Assembly: GCF_029625215.1 (NCBI RefSeq)
Contig: NZ_CP121197.1
Coordinates: 1,302,001-1,366,000 of the forward strand
Origin: Aurantibacillus circumpalustris
Lineage (GTDB): Bacteria; Bacteroidota; Bacteroidia; B-17B0; Aurantibacillaceae
Reading direction: 5' to 3'
DNA: 64,000 bases
The translations under genes and the position numbers were made by a program. Below the pieces are notes generated by a model that was not told where the DNA came from, made no database searches, and worked only from the letters and a program-made list of their open reading frames with translations. Shown one piece after another: positions 37,921-47,183 of the stretch (position 1 is its first letter; every line of letters begins with the position of its first letter).

Positions 37921-39174
37921 ATGGTTAATTTAATTTTTAAATATCTCTTTGAGAGTTCTCTATGTTTGATTCTCTTTATAGAAACTTACAGAATACTTAT
38001 TGCTAACAAGACGAATTTCTCATGGATGAGATTTTATCTATTAATTAGCATGGCTCTTACTTTAATTATACCATTAATTGTCATTCCGATTGAATGGTCA
38101 GTCAAATTAATTCAGACCGATTCATTTCCAAATACGTTTTTAATGCAGGCAAAACAGACAGCGACCACAGTTGTAAATAACGATCCAAATTTTATTCAAG
38201 CTAATTCAGGGATTTCTATACTCAAAATGGTTCTATTCATTGTTTTTATAGTTTATATGATTGGAATTATTTATAAATCCTATTTCGTTATCAAGAATTT
38301 GGTGGAAATAAGTAGCTTGATTAAAAAAAACTCTAAGGTAAAAGAAGGAAATTATTGGATCGTTTATCTTAAAACTGAGACACCTGCTTTCTCTTTTCTT
38401 AATTATATTTTTATTAATAACACTTATAAAGATCTTTCTTCTTATGAACTGCAGGTTATAAAGAACCATGAAATGGTTCACGTAAAACAATACCACACAC
38501 TTGACATTTTATTTGTTGAACTTGTTGGTATAGTATTTTGGTTCAACCCAACTGTAAACTATTTAAAGAAATCCATTAAAGAAATTCACGAATATATAGT
38601 TGATGAAAGAATTGCTGGACATGGCGAAAATAAAAAGGCATACGCCCAGCTATTATTAACCTTAGCATCCGACACTAATGTATTTGATCTCGCAACAAGT
38701 TTTACAGGCGAACATATTAAACGTAGAATTTTGATGATTGCAAAACCTAGGACTTCTCCAAAATATAAACTTATATTCTTTGTTCTCGTTCCGCTCACTG
38801 CAATGTTGTTATTATCATTCTCCTATTTAAAAAATCCTAAAGCGAATTCCAAAATACGAAATGAAGTAAAGGGTTTGAAATTAAAAAAATATTGCGGTGT
38901 ATATTTTCCATCAAAAAGAGACATTAACTTTGAGCTAAAGCCAATGGAAATAATACTTAAGGATGATAAGTTATTTGTCAATGGAACTGTTGCATTACAT
39001 TTTGAAGCAGATAGCATATTCTCATATACTGATAATAGTGAAAGAACTATTAAATTCGATCTCGATAGTAAAAAGGAAGTTACAGGCTGTGCTTTACTAA
39101 AATTTGAAACAAAAGGACATGCTAATTATATAGTTTTAAAGGGTGAATATTCAAAAGGTAAACAGGTAAAATAG
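37921..39174 (+). CDS. BlaR1-like M56 membrane metallopeptidase
   Basis: A 417-residue protein with about four membrane helices (residues about 4-24, 36-56, 102-120, 287-303). The M56 zinc motif is NHEMVHVKQYHTLD (His183-Glu-x-x-His187), with the third ligand in EIHEYIVDERIAGH. The C-terminal ~110 residues (KGLKLKKYCGVYFPSKRDIN) form a DUF-like periplasmic domain, not a penicillin-binding sensor. It would sense an envelope signal and cleave BlaI-like repressor. The BlaI-like gene follows 12 bp downstream, the reverse of the usual order. Confidence 0.85.
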   Translation: MVNLIFKYLFESSLCLILFIETYRILIANKTNFSWMRFYLLISMALTLIIPLIVIPIEWSVKLIQTDSFPNTFLMQAKQTATTVVNNDPNFIQANSGISILKMVLFIVFIVYMIGIIYKSYFVIKNLVEISSLIKKNSKVKEGNYWIVYLKTETPAFSFLNYIFINNTYKDLSSYELQVIKNHEMVHVKQYHTLDILFVELVGIVFWFNPTVNYLKKSIKEIHEYIVDERIAGHGENKKAYAQLLLTLASDTNVFDLATSFTGEHIKRRILMIAKPRTSPKYKLIFFVLVPLTAMLLLSFSYLKNPKANSKIRNEVKGLKLKKYCGVYFPSKRDINFELKPMEIILKDDKLFVNGTVALHFEADSIFSYTDNSERTIKFDLDSKKEVTGCALLKFETKGHANYIVLKGEYSKGKQVK

Positions 39175-39186
39175 ATAAGGATTGTC

Positions 39187-39549
39187 ATGGATGAATTAAC
39201 AAAAGCAGAGGAACGTATTATGCTAATATTCTGGGAGTTAAAAAAAGCGTTTGTAAAAGACGTATTAGCTGAAATTCCTGACAAACCGAAACCACCATAC
39301 AACACAATTTCATCTGTAGCAAGAATTCTTGCCAATAAAGGATATTTAAAATATAACACATACGGAAAAACATACGAATATTATCCAGCGATTTCTCAAG
39401 CGGATTATCGAAAAATTAAAGTGAAAAAAATGTTGTCGGGTTATTTTAGCGACTCTCCTTCAACACTTCTATCATTTATGATCAATGAAGAAAAACTTAG
39501 TAAAAGGGAAATAGAAAAAATGAAGAATATTATAAATAAAATATCTTAG
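39187..39549 (+). CDS. BlaI/MecI-family repressor
   Basis: A 120-residue winged-helix repressor. MDELTKAEERIMLIFWELKK and AFVKDVLAEIP are helices 1 and 2, then PPYNTISSVARILANKGYLK is the recognition helix, and KTYEYYPAISQADYRKIKVK leads to the dimerisation part. The BlaI family pattern 'YTTv.t.l..L..KG.l' is clear ('YNTISSVARILANKGYL'). It should bind the inverted repeat upstream of the blaR1-like gene and be inactivated by its cleavage. Confidence 0.88.
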   Translation: MDELTKAEERIMLIFWELKKAFVKDVLAEIPDKPKPPYNTISSVARILANKGYLKYNTYGKTYEYYPAISQADYRKIKVKKMLSGYFSDSPSTLLSFMINEEKLSKREIEKMKNIINKIS

Positions 39550-39971
39550 ACTTCAGGACACCAAGCTGTGCGCGGCACACATACCTGTAACAGCACCTCC
39601 TATGTAAAGCAGAAATAATTATGAACATCTTTTGAGAAGCAACAGCGAACTCTTTTTAATATGAGAAATTCGGCCGTGCGAAGGCCAGTGCGTTTCTCAT
39701 ATTAAAAAGGGGTAAATTTTCGGTGGACTACATTTAACATTACGGACGACAGGCATGGCTTCTGCTTGGAAAACGATATCAACCGAGCCGTTGGACGTCA
39801 ACAAAACTCATTGACACGGGGTAAGTGATATCACATTCGTTTAAACGATGGTTTTGCTTATTTGAGTCTGATAACCGATGCTTACAGTAGAAAGACCGTA
39901 GACTTTTATCTAGGCTACCCCAAATTTGAAGCTGTTTTTTACGTATATTTATCTCTATCAAAATTATTCAA
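39550..39971. other. Non-coding region with long hairpin
   Basis: No gene is credible. It contains the 17-bp hairpin at 39652-39709, a GCTGT/ACAGC pair just after blaI, and CAACCGAGCCGTTGGACGTC near 39780-39799 that includes GTTGGAC (GTTRRRY type). It may be the other border of a cassette that begins after the integrase. Confidence 0.5.
39652..39709. repeat. 17-bp perfect inverted repeat
   Basis: CTTTTTAATATGAGAAA (39652-39668) and TTTCTCATATTAAAAAG (39693-39709) pair fully; the 24-nt loop has its own TTCG...CGAA and GGCC...GGCC pairs. The flanking T/A-run makes it look partly like a terminator, but the arm length and loop structure are unusual for that. Confidence 0.8.
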
Positions 39972-41000
39972 ATGAAGAATTATTTATTATGTGTTTTTAT
40001 TAGCCTAAGCCATTTACTTTTTTCTCAAACAACTCTTACGCAAGCTTTTAACGGGCCCGTTGCCGGCGATGTGGAGAGCACATTTGGACTTGACACTTCA
40101 GCTTATTCTTCTGGGCTTCCAATAAATGTAATCGGTAATAATGTTACCTGGGACTTTACAAAAATTGTTGGTTTTGAACCCTTATTAAAAGATAATTATT
40201 TAAGCGCAGCGAGTGTTCCAAGCTCTTCAAACTATTCCGGCTGTAATTTAGTTCAAGAATCTACAGGATTATATACATATTTAAAATCTACAACCAGTCC
40301 CACTACACAGACAGAATTATTGGCCTTGAACATCAGTTCTATTTCTCTCACATTCACAAATTCTGCCATCATTGCAAAATATCCGATTACATATGGTTCT
40401 ACTTCAACAGATAATTTATCGGGTACTTTTACTTTTTCTGTGAATGGAACGTTTAGCGGAAGTATAACAAGCAGTGCAGACGGAATTGGAACACTTAATT
40501 TAGCTATGGGTAGCGTTTTGACTAATGTAATAAGAGTTAAAAGTATTCAGTCAATTAATTTTAATGCCTCGCTTATTGCCGGTTTTCCACCCACACAAGT
40601 GGCCACGTTCAAACAAACTACTTACGATTATTATTCGCCTTTATTTAAATTTCCCGTAATAAGTATAAATTACAGTAAGTTCACTACCGTTTTAACAAGT
40701 TCGGCTACCGTTACGGGAAATGCAACGGGGAGTGCGAATTATATTGTGGTTGGTCTTAAAGAAAATACGTTAAATAACCAGGATGTTATTTTGTATCCAA
40801 ATCCAACACAGAGCAGTTTCGGTATACATTTAAATAATGGCATTACATTGAGTTCAACGAAACTTTATAATCATCTAGGGGAGTTAGTTTTAGCCGATGA
40901 TAAAAACGTTATTAATTTCTCCGAATTACCAACTGGCATCTACATTGCCGAAATAGTAACAGATAAGGGATCAATCAGAAAAAAAATTGTTAAAGAGTAA
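39972..41000 (+). CDS. Secreted protein with T9SS type A sorting domain
   Basis: A 342-residue exported protein with signal peptide (YLLCVFISLSHLLFSQ). The body (about 25-260) is Ser/Thr-rich and beta-strand-rich, without a known catalytic motif. The C-terminal ~75 residues form a type IX sorting domain: DVILYPNPTQSSFGIHLN, 'STKLYNHLGELVLADD', LPTGIYIAEIVTDKGSI, KKIVKE. It would be exported through the SprA-containing T9SS and anchored or released at the surface. Passenger function unknown. Confidence 0.8.
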   Translation: MKNYLLCVFISLSHLLFSQTTLTQAFNGPVAGDVESTFGLDTSAYSSGLPINVIGNNVTWDFTKIVGFEPLLKDNYLSAASVPSSSNYSGCNLVQESTGLYTYLKSTTSPTTQTELLALNISSISLTFTNSAIIAKYPITYGSTSTDNLSGTFTFSVNGTFSGSITSSADGIGTLNLAMGSVLTNVIRVKSIQSINFNASLIAGFPPTQVATFKQTTYDYYSPLFKFPVISINYSKFTTVLTSSATVTGNATGSANYIVVGLKENTLNNQDVILYPNPTQSSFGIHLNNGITLSSTKLYNHLGELVLADDKNVINFSELPTGIYIAEIVTDKGSIRKKIVKE

Positions 41001-41090
41001 TTTAATTCTCACAAAACATCGAAAGCTAGCATTTACTGATTTTTTATTCTTAATAACAGCCGTATCTTTGCCCCGTTAATAAAAACGCGC

Positions 41091-41756
41091 GTGAAAAATA
41101 AAAAATGGCTTTTACTTATAATTATTGCTTTTCCATCCTTTTTTTGGCTGATTCTTGAAACCAGTACAATTAACTCAAGCAAATTACCATTTTATGGCCC
41201 TAAAAAGGTTTTAAGCCTTGGTAGTGATACAATTTATCACACAGTACCAGATTCATTTTACCTTCAAAAAGAAGATATCGGCGCTTTAGGTAACTTAAAT
41301 TCTTTAAACACTACAGACTTTCCTCTTTATGCTATTATTTTTATTAGCAATAAATATAGAGCCGATTCTTACCGTTTAACGGGCTTATGGGAATATTTGA
41401 ATTACAAAAAAGAAAAGGTGGTTCACATTCCTTTTGCGCTCGTAACAGAACATGACGGACTAAGGTCTCAAGCTTATTCTGAATTAAAAAAACTTAACGT
41501 TCACTCCAACGTGCATTTCTATAATTGGAAAAAAAATGGTTTCGATAGTCTTGCAAAAATTTATTTTGCCGGAAAACCTTATTACATCGACTACAGCTTT
41601 TTCTTATTAATTGATCAAAACAGGCATATCCGCGGTTACTACGATGGACGTTATGTTTCTGAAATAAAACGTTTAATAGGAGAATACCAACATTTAAGGT
41701 TAAAAGAAGAAAAACAAAAATTAATAGAAAGCAATGAAATTAAATCAGATTCGTAA
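41091..41756 (+). CDS. SCO1-like protein lacking the copper/redox cysteines
   Basis: A 221-residue protein with GTG start (41091) and an N-terminal signal-anchor (WLLLIIIAFPSFFWLIL). The domain layout parallels the next gene: 'LPFYGPKKVLSLGSDTIYHT' matches 'LLPVYGEKKI...DTLYHT' there, and the C-terminal 'FFLLIDQNRHIRGYYDG' matches 'LFLLIDKKGRMRGMYDG'. At the place of CxxxC it has ISNKYRADSY, so it cannot bind copper or act as thiol redox protein in the usual way. It overlaps the next gene by 23 bp; the pair probably arose by duplication. A TATCTTTG element lies at 41063-41070. Confidence 0.7.
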   Translation: MKNKKWLLLIIIAFPSFFWLILETSTINSSKLPFYGPKKVLSLGSDTIYHTVPDSFYLQKEDIGALGNLNSLNTTDFPLYAIIFISNKYRADSYRLTGLWEYLNYKKEKVVHIPFALVTEHDGLRSQAYSELKKLNVHSNVHFYNWKKNGFDSLAKIYFAGKPYYIDYSFFLLIDQNRHIRGYYDGRYVSEIKRLIGEYQHLRLKEEKQKLIESNEIKSDS

Positions 41757-42366
41757 TGCTGTTTATGCTTTACCTTTTTTATTAGGGGTAAGCTGCAAAC
41801 AAGAAAGTCCTAAATTATTATTACCTGTTTATGGTGAGAAAAAAATTTCTACAGATGAAAAAAAAGACACACTCTATCATACTATAGGAGAGTTTAATCT
41901 TATAAATCAATATGACGAAACTGTTTCAAAGGAAACTGTTAAGAACAAAATTTATGTAGCCAATTTCTTTTTTGCTACCTGCCAAAGTATTTGTCCCGAA
42001 ATGAGTACTAACTTAACGGATGTACAAAAAGCTTTTGCGGATGACGACTCATTATTGATTCTTTCACATTCTGTGAACCCATTGCACGATACAGTTGAGG
42101 TTCTAATGGATTACGCTTCCACCTATAAGGCCTCAAAAAATAAATGGCATTTGCTTACTGGGGACAAAAAACACATTTATGATTTAGCAAAAACAAGCTA
42201 CCTCGTAAATGCTTTTGAAGACGATGGAAGTCCTGAAGGATTTTTGCACAGCGAATTATTTTTACTGATTGATAAAAAAGGACGTATGCGCGGCATGTAT
42301 GATGGAACCGACAAGGCTCAAGTTCAGAAACTGATAGAGGATATTCGGTTGTTGAAGAAAGAGTAG
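41734..42366 (+). CDS. SCO family lipoprotein (cytochrome oxidase assembly-like)
   Basis: A 210-residue lipoprotein (lipobox LLGVSC, Cys about 21). The thioredoxin fold has the SCO motif in NFFFATCQSICPEMSTNL (CxxxCP), a conserved Asp/His later (SVNPLHDTVEVL and GFLHSELF), and ends FLLIDKKGRMRGMYDG. SCO proteins deliver copper to the CuA site of cytochrome oxidase or reduce its cysteines. It acts in the periplasm, membrane-anchored by lipid. It is translationally linked to the Cys-less paralogue. Confidence 0.9.
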   Translation: MKLNQIRNAVYALPFLLGVSCKQESPKLLLPVYGEKKISTDEKKDTLYHTIGEFNLINQYDETVSKETVKNKIYVANFFFATCQSICPEMSTNLTDVQKAFADDDSLLILSHSVNPLHDTVEVLMDYASTYKASKNKWHLLTGDKKHIYDLAKTSYLVNAFEDDGSPEGFLHSELFLLIDKKGRMRGMYDGTDKAQVQKLIEDIRLLKKE

Positions 42367-42425
42367 TTGATGACTACTTAAGAAACAGGAAGCAAGATCC
42401 AAGAGTTGGATTAACACATGCCATA

Positions 42426-42459
42426 AAAAAATCCCGATAAATTTTTATCGGGATTTTTT
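42426..42459. terminator. Bidirectional terminator
   Basis: 16-bp perfect stem AAAAAATCCCGATAAA / TTTATCGGGATTTTTT with a 2-nt loop between the convergent SCO and thioredoxin genes. Confidence 0.92.
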
Positions 42460-42477
42460 ATTGAATCGTATCTAAAA

Positions 42478-44016
42478 CTAGTTTTGATTTTGGTTGACTT
42501 TCTTATTATTCTCTTTATCAATTAACTCTAATGTTTTGAGCATTTCAACAACTTGATCTGCGCCTAAACGTTTTGCTTTTATCTTTTTATCCTTATCCAA
42601 TACATAAATTACAGGAGTAGAGTAAATATCAAAACGTTCTTTCAGATTGTTGATATGCACCGGATCAAACACGTGAATAAAATCGTTTAATTTCTTTTCG
42701 ATAATAAATTTTTTCCAACTGTCATACAATTCATCTTTTGTTTGAACTGCAAATACTTTATAATCAATACTGCTTTTAATAGCTTTTAAATCTTCATGCA
42801 ATTTTGGAACCTCTGTTTGGCAATGCCCGCAATCAGCAGCCCAGAAAACAAGTACAGTATATTTTGCATTTACAGAATACAAGGTTTTAAACATAGGTGT
42901 AAGTCTGTCGATGTTCTTATAATACAAATCCGTTATACTTTTACTTGTGCTTGCAGTATCAAAACCCATTTTTCGCACCGGTTTTCCATAGGTGGTATCG
43001 ATCATGTACAATTCAGAAACTTTGGCATCTAACAAGAGATTTCTCATAATATCAACACGTTCCTTAATGTTTTTTATGGTTTCTTCTGTGTACACACCTT
43101 TAGCTTTACCGCTTAAAATATATTTATCGGCAATGTGAACGAACACTTTATCGAAGCCCATAATTTTACTTTGCTCGTACTTGTAAGTGAAATAACCAAT
43201 CAACAAATTGTAGATTAAGTTATTTTCATCACACTTCGCGAGAATTTTATCTATCTCAAGAATCACGCTATCTGGGTGCATTAAAATTACGCTTTCGAAA
43301 TATTTTTTTACACGATCATCAAAAAAAGGTGTGCGGATAATTCTTTCATCTTTAAAATCAATTCCATCAAAAAAATGATTTTTATAATAATAATATTGGT
43401 ACACGCTGTCTGGACGGCCGTTTTTAGCTTTTGGAATATCTGTTGGTTCTTTCTCTGTTTTTAAATTCAGTACATCGTAAACAAAAGTACCTTTCGCTTT
43501 CTGCATAAAATCTGCGTCAAACTTTTTTACTTCTTGGTTTAATTCTAATATTTTTTCATTCATGAACTTTGTACTGTCTTCTTTGTTCATGCCCTTGGTT
43601 TTCTCACGAATCTTATTAAAATCACCATTTTTTCCGGTGATGTATTTTATGTATGAAAAGAACTGATCGTTTTCTTTATTGCCGGTTACCTTAAGATTAG
43701 CAACAATATCAGCAGCATCTGTATTGATTACAAATTTTTGATTTTCATTGATAAAAAAATCAAAGTAGATTGACTTTCCTTCGCTTACAAGGGTGTAAAC
43801 ACCTTTATCCAATTCTTTTTTTCCTTTAAATTGTATAAGTCCGTTTTTAATTGTTTTGCAAGTGTCAGCAATGTACTGTTGATCAAAGGTGTATTTCACC
43901 AAATAAACCATAGTATCTTTGCATCCTTTAAAATTTATTTTGATGTCGTAGGCCTGAGATTTTGCGCTAAATGTGAAGATAGCTGCTGACGCCAATAGTA
44001 GAATAAATTTTTTCAT
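42478..44016 (-). CDS. Thioredoxin-like thiol-disulfide protein, paralogue 3 (DUF4369/DUF5106 type)
   Basis: Started at ATG 44016 (MKKFILLLASAAIFTFSAKS), 512 residues; the longer frame would overlap the upstream gene and hide the signal peptide. The N-terminal domain (about 20-130, KINFKGCKDTMVYLVKYTFD) is DUF4369-like. The middle helical part is DUF5106-like, and the C-terminal thioredoxin fold has VLVFWAADCGHCQTEVPKL (CxxC) and STPVIYVLDKDKKIKAK. These proteins act in the periplasm on disulfides or as redox receptors. It is one of three tandem copies. Confidence 0.85.
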   Translation of the reverse strand: MKKFILLLASAAIFTFSAKSQAYDIKINFKGCKDTMVYLVKYTFDQQYIADTCKTIKNGLIQFKGKKELDKGVYTLVSEGKSIYFDFFINENQKFVINTDAADIVANLKVTGNKENDQFFSYIKYITGKNGDFNKIREKTKGMNKEDSTKFMNEKILELNQEVKKFDADFMQKAKGTFVYDVLNLKTEKEPTDIPKAKNGRPDSVYQYYYYKNHFFDGIDFKDERIIRTPFFDDRVKKYFESVILMHPDSVILEIDKILAKCDENNLIYNLLIGYFTYKYEQSKIMGFDKVFVHIADKYILSGKAKGVYTEETIKNIKERVDIMRNLLLDAKVSELYMIDTTYGKPVRKMGFDTASTSKSITDLYYKNIDRLTPMFKTLYSVNAKYTVLVFWAADCGHCQTEVPKLHEDLKAIKSSIDYKVFAVQTKDELYDSWKKFIIEKKLNDFIHVFDPVHINNLKERFDIYSTPVIYVLDKDKKIKAKRLGADQVVEMLKTLELIDKENNKKVNQNQN

Positions 44017-44059
44017 GTGTGATTTGTTGTTTTTAATTGATTTGATTTTTATTTTAGTG

Positions 44060-45574
44060 TTAAGGTTTTTTTTCTTGTTTGTCGAGAGCCTTAAGTAAGT
44101 CTCCCACATATTCTGATGCTATTTTTTTGGCAATAATTTTTTTATCCTTGTCAAGCACATAAATTAAAGGCGTAGAGTTGACATCAAATTTTGTTTTAAC
44201 ATCGTTTATGTGCACGGGATCAAATACATTTATGAAATCGGTGATTTTGTTTTCAATTAAAAATTTTCTCCATGCCTCAAACAGATCGTCCTTAGTCTGA
44301 ACCGCAAAAACTTTTACATCAATTTTTCCTTTTAAATTTTTTAAATTTTCGTGTAGCTTCGGCACCTCTTTTTGACAGTGACCGCAGTCTGCGGCCCAAA
44401 ATAACAGTATAGTATATTTTGCATTCACCTGGTATAAGGTCCTGAACATAGGAGCAAGTTTGTCCTGATTTTTGTAATATAAATCTGTAATACTTTTCGC
44501 AGAAGAAGTTGTATCAAAGCCCATTTTTCTTACCTGACGTGCATAAACTGTATCAATCATATACAGTTCATTTACCTTTTTACCTTCAAGTAAAGGATTC
44601 ATAATTGCAGAGCGCTCTTTCAAAACCTTAATGGTTTCCTCTGAATACATTCCTTTCGTTTTACCCGATATGATGTAATTATCTACAATGTGTAAAAACA
44701 CTTTATCAAATCCAACAATTTTACTTTGCTCGTATTTGTATGTAAAATAACTTATCAAAGCATTATAAACTAAACTGTTTTGATCGCACGCGCTCAGCGC
44801 CTTATCAACTTCATGTATAACTGTATCGGGATTATTAACCAATAAATTATCGAAATATTTTTTAACCCGATCATCAAAATAAGGAGTGCGCGCTATACGT
44901 TCATCTTTAAAATTAATACCATCGAAAAAATGATTTTTGTAGTAATAGTATTGGTAAAGACTGTCAGGCCTCCCATTTGAAGCAGTCGGTATTAAAGTTG
45001 ATGTTTTTTCTGTTTTTAAATTAAAAATGTCATAAATAAAACTGCCTTTTACATCCTGCATAAAATCCGATTCAAATTTCTTTACGTCAGCATCTAATTG
45101 AGCAATTTTTTCATGCATAAACTTTGTACTGTCCTCACTACTTTTACCTTTGGTTTTTAACCTGGCCGCGTTAAACTCATTGTTTTTTTCGACATTGTTC
45201 TTGAGATAACTAAAAAATTTCTCATTCTCTTTGCTGTCGATCACGCTCAGGCTAACAACTATATCGGCTACGTTTGCATTAATTGTAAACTTCTGACTTT
45301 CATTGATGATAAATTCAAAAAAAGGCGCTTTGTCTTGATTCACCAGAATGTAAACACCTTTATCCAAAGCTGTTTTGCCTTTAAATGTCATAGCACCATT
45401 CTTAACTAGTTTACAAGTATCTGCAATATAGGTTTGATCAAAAACATATTTGGCCAGGTAAGCTATAGTGTCTTTAGCGCCTTTAATGTTCACCTTTATA
45501 TCATAGGCCATTTGTGCTTTTGAAACAAAGGAAACAAAAATTAGACTTAATAATATTACAGGCTTTTTTATCAC
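44060..45574 (-). CDS. Thioredoxin-like thiol-disulfide protein, paralogue 2
   Basis: A 504-residue homologue with signal peptide (PVILLSLIFVSFVSKAQ), DUF4369-like domain (NIKGAKDTIAYLAKYVFDQT), a middle domain with HFFDGINFKDERIARTPYF, and a thioredoxin domain with ILLFWAADCGHCQKEVPKL and STPLIYVLDKDKKIIAK. Nearly the whole length aligns with its neighbours without gaps in motifs. It lies 18 bp after paralogue 1, so they are probably one transcript. Confidence 0.85.
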   Translation of the reverse strand: MIKKPVILLSLIFVSFVSKAQMAYDIKVNIKGAKDTIAYLAKYVFDQTYIADTCKLVKNGAMTFKGKTALDKGVYILVNQDKAPFFEFIINESQKFTINANVADIVVSLSVIDSKENEKFFSYLKNNVEKNNEFNAARLKTKGKSSEDSTKFMHEKIAQLDADVKKFESDFMQDVKGSFIYDIFNLKTEKTSTLIPTASNGRPDSLYQYYYYKNHFFDGINFKDERIARTPYFDDRVKKYFDNLLVNNPDTVIHEVDKALSACDQNSLVYNALISYFTYKYEQSKIVGFDKVFLHIVDNYIISGKTKGMYSEETIKVLKERSAIMNPLLEGKKVNELYMIDTVYARQVRKMGFDTTSSAKSITDLYYKNQDKLAPMFRTLYQVNAKYTILLFWAADCGHCQKEVPKLHENLKNLKGKIDVKVFAVQTKDDLFEAWRKFLIENKITDFINVFDPVHINDVKTKFDVNSTPLIYVLDKDKKIIAKKIASEYVGDLLKALDKQEKKP

Positions 45575-45592
45575 ACTTACCGCTTTACGAAA

Positions 45593-47140
45593 CTACTTTT
45601 TTAAGTTTTTCTCCACCTTTTCAAGTTGTTCAACAATCTCTACAACCTGCTCGTGGCTTAACTTTTTCGCAATAATATTTTTGTCTTTATCCAGAAGATA
45701 AATAACTGGAGTTGCGGTAATATCGAACTGTTCTTTTAAATTATTCAAATGAATAGGGTCGAAGACATGTGTAAAATCTTTCAGTTTTTTCTCTATTAAA
45801 AATTGCTTCCATGAATCGAATAATTCTTCTTTAGTTTGAACAGCAAAGACTTTTACATCCACCTTTCCTTTAAGTTGTTGCAAATCTTCATACAGCTTCG
45901 GTATCTCTTTTGTGCAGTGGCTGCAATCGGCAGCCCAAAATACTAACACCGTATATTTGGCATTAATATCATACAAAGATTTAAATAGTGGTGTTAAACG
46001 GCTAATGTTTTTATTATATAAATAGGTTACACTAACACTACTTTTCGCTGTGTCGAAACCCATTTTTAAAACTTCGCGACCATGAATAGTATCAATCATG
46101 AATAAATTAGCAACTTTAGCGCCAGGTAAAAGATTACGCAGTATATCTACCCTTTCCTTAATTTTAGCAATGGTTTCAACTGAATAGTACCCGGCTGTTT
46201 TACCAGTTATAATGTACTTGTCAGCCAAGTGTATAAATACTTTTTCAAAGGTGTTACTTTTTCCGTATTGGTCAAAACTCATGGATTTGTTCTGCTCGAA
46301 CTTATAGGTAAAGTGCCCTACAAGTGTGTTGAACATTGTACTTCCAGGAACACATTGGGTCAAAATTTTATCGAGATCTTTTATTACAGAATCGGGATGT
46401 TGAATAACTAATTTTTCGAAATATTTTTTAATCTTATCTGCAAAAAACGGAGTAAAAACTATTCTATCGTCTTTAAAATTTACACCGTCCCAGAAATGAT
46501 TTTTGTAATAATAAAACTGGTAAATGCTATCGGGGCGGCCATTTGAAGCTAGAGGCACATCTGTAGGATATTTTTCCGCCTTCATATTCATTAGATCCGC
46601 AACAAATAGACTTTTATTTTTAAGTCGAAAGTCTACATCGTACTGTGTCATTTCTTTACTTAAAGCCGTTTGTTTTTCGTTTACGATTCTTGTACTATCG
46701 GCTTTACTCTTGCCAGTCATCAAAGATTGAGTTTTATAAAGTTCTTTGTTTTTTTCCGTCATAAATTTCACGTATGAAAAGAACAGATCATTTTGTTTAT
46801 TATCTTGACTTTTTAAAGAAGCTGCAATATCAGCAGCATCGGCATTAATTGTAAATTTTTGATTATCGTCTACAATAAACTGAAAGTAAAAAGAATTACG
46901 CGCCTGGTTGGCAAGAATATAAACACCTTTGTCTAATAGAACATCTCCTTTAAACTGAATCTTACCCCCTTTAATGTTTTTGCAACTGTCATTAATTGGA
47001 ACCTGATCAAAAGAATATTTAGCCAAATAAACGGTAGAATCGACACAGCCTTTTAAATTGATTTTGATATCGTAACCCGATTGAGATTGGATTAAGAGTG
47101 ATGCAATACTAAACAAACCAAAAAGGTAAATTTTTTTCAT
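45593..47140 (-). CDS. Thioredoxin-like thiol-disulfide protein, paralogue 1
   Basis: A 515-residue member, first in the leftward triplet. Signal peptide IYLFGLFSIASLLIQSQS; DUF4369-like NLKGCVDSTVYLAKYSFDQV; thioredoxin motif VLVFWAADCSHCTKEIPKL (CSHC instead of CGHC). The change at the second position of CxxC would alter its redox potential. A short insertion (MSFDQYGKSNTFEKVFIHLA) distinguishes it. It is the most diverged of the three. Confidence 0.85.
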   Translation of the reverse strand: MKKIYLFGLFSIASLLIQSQSGYDIKINLKGCVDSTVYLAKYSFDQVPINDSCKNIKGGKIQFKGDVLLDKGVYILANQARNSFYFQFIVDDNQKFTINADAADIAASLKSQDNKQNDLFFSYVKFMTEKNKELYKTQSLMTGKSKADSTRIVNEKQTALSKEMTQYDVDFRLKNKSLFVADLMNMKAEKYPTDVPLASNGRPDSIYQFYYYKNHFWDGVNFKDDRIVFTPFFADKIKKYFEKLVIQHPDSVIKDLDKILTQCVPGSTMFNTLVGHFTYKFEQNKSMSFDQYGKSNTFEKVFIHLADKYIITGKTAGYYSVETIAKIKERVDILRNLLPGAKVANLFMIDTIHGREVLKMGFDTAKSSVSVTYLYNKNISRLTPLFKSLYDINAKYTVLVFWAADCSHCTKEIPKLYEDLQQLKGKVDVKVFAVQTKEELFDSWKQFLIEKKLKDFTHVFDPIHLNNLKEQFDITATPVIYLLDKDKNIIAKKLSHEQVVEIVEQLEKVEKNLKK

Positions 47141-47183
47141 TTTTTACGGGTTTTGTAATGAGTTACCAAAATTAATAATAGAT

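Noticed and set aside
37921-39549. Beta-lactam resistance operon
   Set aside because: BlaR1/BlaI-like regulators are present, but no beta-lactamase or PBP gene is adjacent and the sensor domain differs.
39779-39961. Leftward 60-codon frame before the secreted protein gene
   Set aside because: No gene-like composition or neighbour coupling, and it overlaps the likely promoter of the rightward gene.
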